From an uncultured Sphingobacteriia bacterium (lineage in GTDB: Bacteria; Bacteroidota; Bacteroidia; Chitinophagales; Chitinophagaceae), in assembly GCA_945957225.1 (NCBI GenBank), contig CAMFKK010000094.1, forward strand, positions 1 to 7,964: 7,964 nucleotides of DNA, in the 5' to 3' direction. Below, piece after piece: positions 6,646-7,964 of the stretch; position 1 is the stretch's first letter; the number at the start of each line of letters is the position of its first letter. The position numbers and the translations under genes were made by a program. The notes under the pieces were generated by a model. It saw only the letters and a list, made by a program, of their open reading frames with translations. It ran no database searches and had not been told where the DNA came from.

Positions 6646-6676
6646 GGGAAAGATTTAATGAATAAGGTCTTTCCCA
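6645..6676 (-). promoter_or_regulatory. Perfect 9-bp inverted repeat spanning promoter to start codon of the NRPS-like gene
   Basis: TGGGAAAGA at 6645-6653 and TCTTTCCCA at 6668-6676 are exact reverse complements with a 14-base spacer, so the arms repeat every 23 bp, about two helical turns. One arm includes the last bases of the -7 box; the other ends on the A of the ATG. As a DNA operator it would block promoter and start region. In a longer transcript it would pair up the bases before the AUG. A transcript from the box at 6675-6682 would lack part of the first arm, which favours the DNA-operator reading. Confidence 0.65.
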
Positions 6677-6682
6677 AATGTA
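6675..6682 (-). promoter_or_regulatory. Bacteroidota-type -7 promoter element for the NRPS-like gene
   Basis: The - strand reads TACATTTG, an exact TAnnTTTG match, 29 bases before ATG 6645 and inside the 82-bp gap after rmuC. About 19 bases upstream is a T-rich CTTTT that partly matches the -33 element. The position gives a leader of roughly 20-25 bases, typical for the phylum. This suggests the gene starts its own unit rather than depending on rmuC. Confidence 0.55.
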
Positions 6683-6727
6683 CTTAAAATAAACTTAAAG
6701 AAAAAGGATTCTGTTGAATAATTAATA

Positions 6728-7963
6728 CTAATCCTCCCTCAATTGGTATAACAATTTATCAGGAATTTGCTTATTAGCTGCTGCTCCCATTTTTTTGAGT
6801 TCTTCTACTTTTCCAATCAAATTACCCCTACCCGTTCCCAATTGCTTCATGGCAGCATCAAAACCCGTTTGTGCTTCTGCCATTTTTTTACCTACTATTT
6901 CTAGGTTTTCTAAAAACAGCACAAATTTATCATAGAGTAATCCCGCCCTTTCTGCAATTTCTACTGCATTATTGGTTTGTTGGGTTACTTTCCAGATATC
7001 TGCTATAATTTTCAGCACAGCCAACAAATTAGTTGGGCTGACCAACATGATTTTCTTGTCATAAGCATTCTTCCAAAGCTGGGTATCTTTTTTAACCGCT
7101 TCTAAAAAAGCAGGTTCAATAGGTATAAACAAGAGTACATAATCCAAAGCTTGGGCATATTTAGGATAATTCTTCCTACTTAGTCCATCCATATGTGCTC
7201 TAATGCTGGCTATATGACGTTTTAAAGCCGCTTCTTGTACAGCCGGGTCTGTTTCAGAACTGTATTCATCCCAAGCCACCAAACTTACTTTTGAATCAAT
7301 GATGAGCTTTCTTTGATCGGGATAAAAGATGGTTACATCGGGCTGCAAGCCCTTTCCGTTTTCATCTTTAATGATATTGCCTGCTTGGTCTTTGATAAAT
7401 TCTTGCACCAAGTATTCCCTACCTTTTACCAATCCACTATGTTCTAATATGGATTCAAGAATCATCTCTCCCCAATTACCTTGTAATTTGTTACTCCCTT
7501 TTAAAGCTGTAGTAAGATTATTGGCTTCTGTACTTACTTGTAAGCTCATTTGTACCAAGCGATCAATCTCTCTTCCAAGGGTGAATCGCTCCTTGGATTC
7601 CTTGTCGTAGGTCTCTTCCACTTTTTTTTTAAAATCGCCGAGTTCTGTTTTTAAGGGTTGCAGCATCTGACCAATCTGTTCTTGATTTTGTTGGGTGAAT
7701 TTTTTGGAATTGGCTTCCATGATTTGTTGGGCCAATTCACCAAACTCTAATTTTATCTGCTCATTAAAATGTTTGGCTGCTTCTTTGGCTTCTGCGAGTG
7801 CCACATTAGACATCACCAATTTGGTTTCTGCCTGAGTAGCGCGCATGAGGTATTGCTCTTTTTCTGATTGGGTATTTTTCAAGACCTGTTGCAAGTCTGC
7901 TTCTGCTTGCTGTTTTTGCTGAAGCATTGCTTCTATTTGTAATAGCTTTCGCATAGAAAAAGC
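6728..7963 (-). CDS. rmuC: DNA recombination protein RmuC, N-terminus outside window
   Basis: RmuC-family protein, thought to limit recombination at inverted repeats and to carry a PD-(D/E)xK nuclease-like fold. From the Met at 7954 there are 408 residues, but the frame stays open through the window edge (Ala-Phe-Ser precede that Met). Family members are usually about 450-475 residues with an N-terminal membrane anchor, which is missing here, so the true start is probably upstream of the window. Numbering from that Met, a coiled coil covers about 5-135. The RmuC core follows, with LQGNWGE (157-163), QPDV (204-207) and IIDSKVSL (218-225), the likely nuclease-type acidic and Lys residues. FIPIEPAF (276-283) and SPTNLLAVLK (306-315) are also typical of the family. 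The C-terminus, including GRGNLIGKVEELK, is complete. A general housekeeping gene; its relation to the NRPS-like unit 82 bp downstream is probably only adjacency. Confidence 0.93.
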   Translation of the reverse strand, partial: AFSMRKLLQIEAMLQQKQQAEADLQQVLKNTQSEKEQYLMRATQAETKLVMSNVALAEAKEAAKHFNEQIKLEFGELAQQIMEANSKKFTQQNQEQIGQMLQPLKTELGDFKKKVEETYDKESKERFTLGREIDRLVQMSLQVSTEANNLTTALKGSNKLQGNWGEMILESILEHSGLVKGREYLVQEFIKDQAGNIIKDENGKGLQPDVTIFYPDQRKLIIDSKVSLVAWDEYSSETDPAVQEAALKRHIASIRAHMDGLSRKNYPKYAQALDYVLLFIPIEPAFLEAVKKDTQLWKNAYDKKIMLVSPTNLLAVLKIIADIWKVTQQTNNAVEIAERAGLLYDKFVLFLENLEIVGKKMAEAQTGFDAAMKQLGTGRGNLIGKVEELKKMGAAANKQIPDKLLYQLRED

Positions 7964-7964
7964 A

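Noticed and set aside
6683..6727. Terminator after rmuC
   Set aside because: The A/T-rich stretch holds only short similar words (CTTTAAG and TTTTAAG in direct orientation) and no stable stem.
6728..7954. Met at 7954 as the true start of rmuC
   Set aside because: The frame is open to the window edge and the usual N-terminal membrane anchor of the family is missing downstream of this Met.

Overview
The window looks like a piece of a Bacteroidota chromosome, probably Chitinophagaceae or a close relative. The DNA is AT-rich, Shine-Dalgarno sequences are mostly absent, two exact matches to the Bacteroidota -7 promoter element TAnnTTTG lie just upstream of genes, and the proteins (RmuC, a DUF6597-type AraC regulator, a Tat-exported cupin) read like those of this phylum. 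This taxonomic call is inference; no rRNA or other phylogenetic marker is present.

The layout is two convergent blocks. On the + strand (2-2118) is the 3' part of a membrane-anchored patatin-like lipase gene. It is open through the left edge of the window and overlaps by ATGA a small lipoprotein gene. On the - strand, read from right to left, are rmuC (cut by the right edge), a stand-alone NRPS-like gene with adenylation, carrier-protein and thioesterase domains, an AraC-family regulator, a Tat-signal cupin and a small helical protein of unknown function. The blocks meet at 2119-2200, where a 29-bp imperfect direct duplication covers the 3' end of the small gene.

The four - strand genes after rmuC are separated by 30, 71 and 54 bp and may be one transcription unit. 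The NRPS-like gene has its own promoter-like element. An A-T-TE enzyme, a one-component regulator and an exported cupin could form a very small natural-product locus. The NRPS-like protein has no condensation or reductase domain, so it should load a single substrate and release it by hydrolysis, transfer or self-condensation. Its binding pocket keeps the Asp that pairs with an alpha-amino group, pointing to an amino acid rather than an aryl-keto acid. That the genes act in one pathway is inferred from proximity only.

The most notable non-coding signals are two perfect inverted repeats, one before the NRPS-like gene and one before the small unknown gene. Each starts at the last G of a TAnnTTTG box and ends at or four bases from the start codon. 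A third gap, before the cupin, holds an 8-bp direct repeat next to a box with one mismatch. The AraC-family protein appears to lack about 40-45 residues of its sensor domain. No RNA genes, insertion sequences or CRISPR arrays were seen, and no gene-free stretch exceeds 300 bases.
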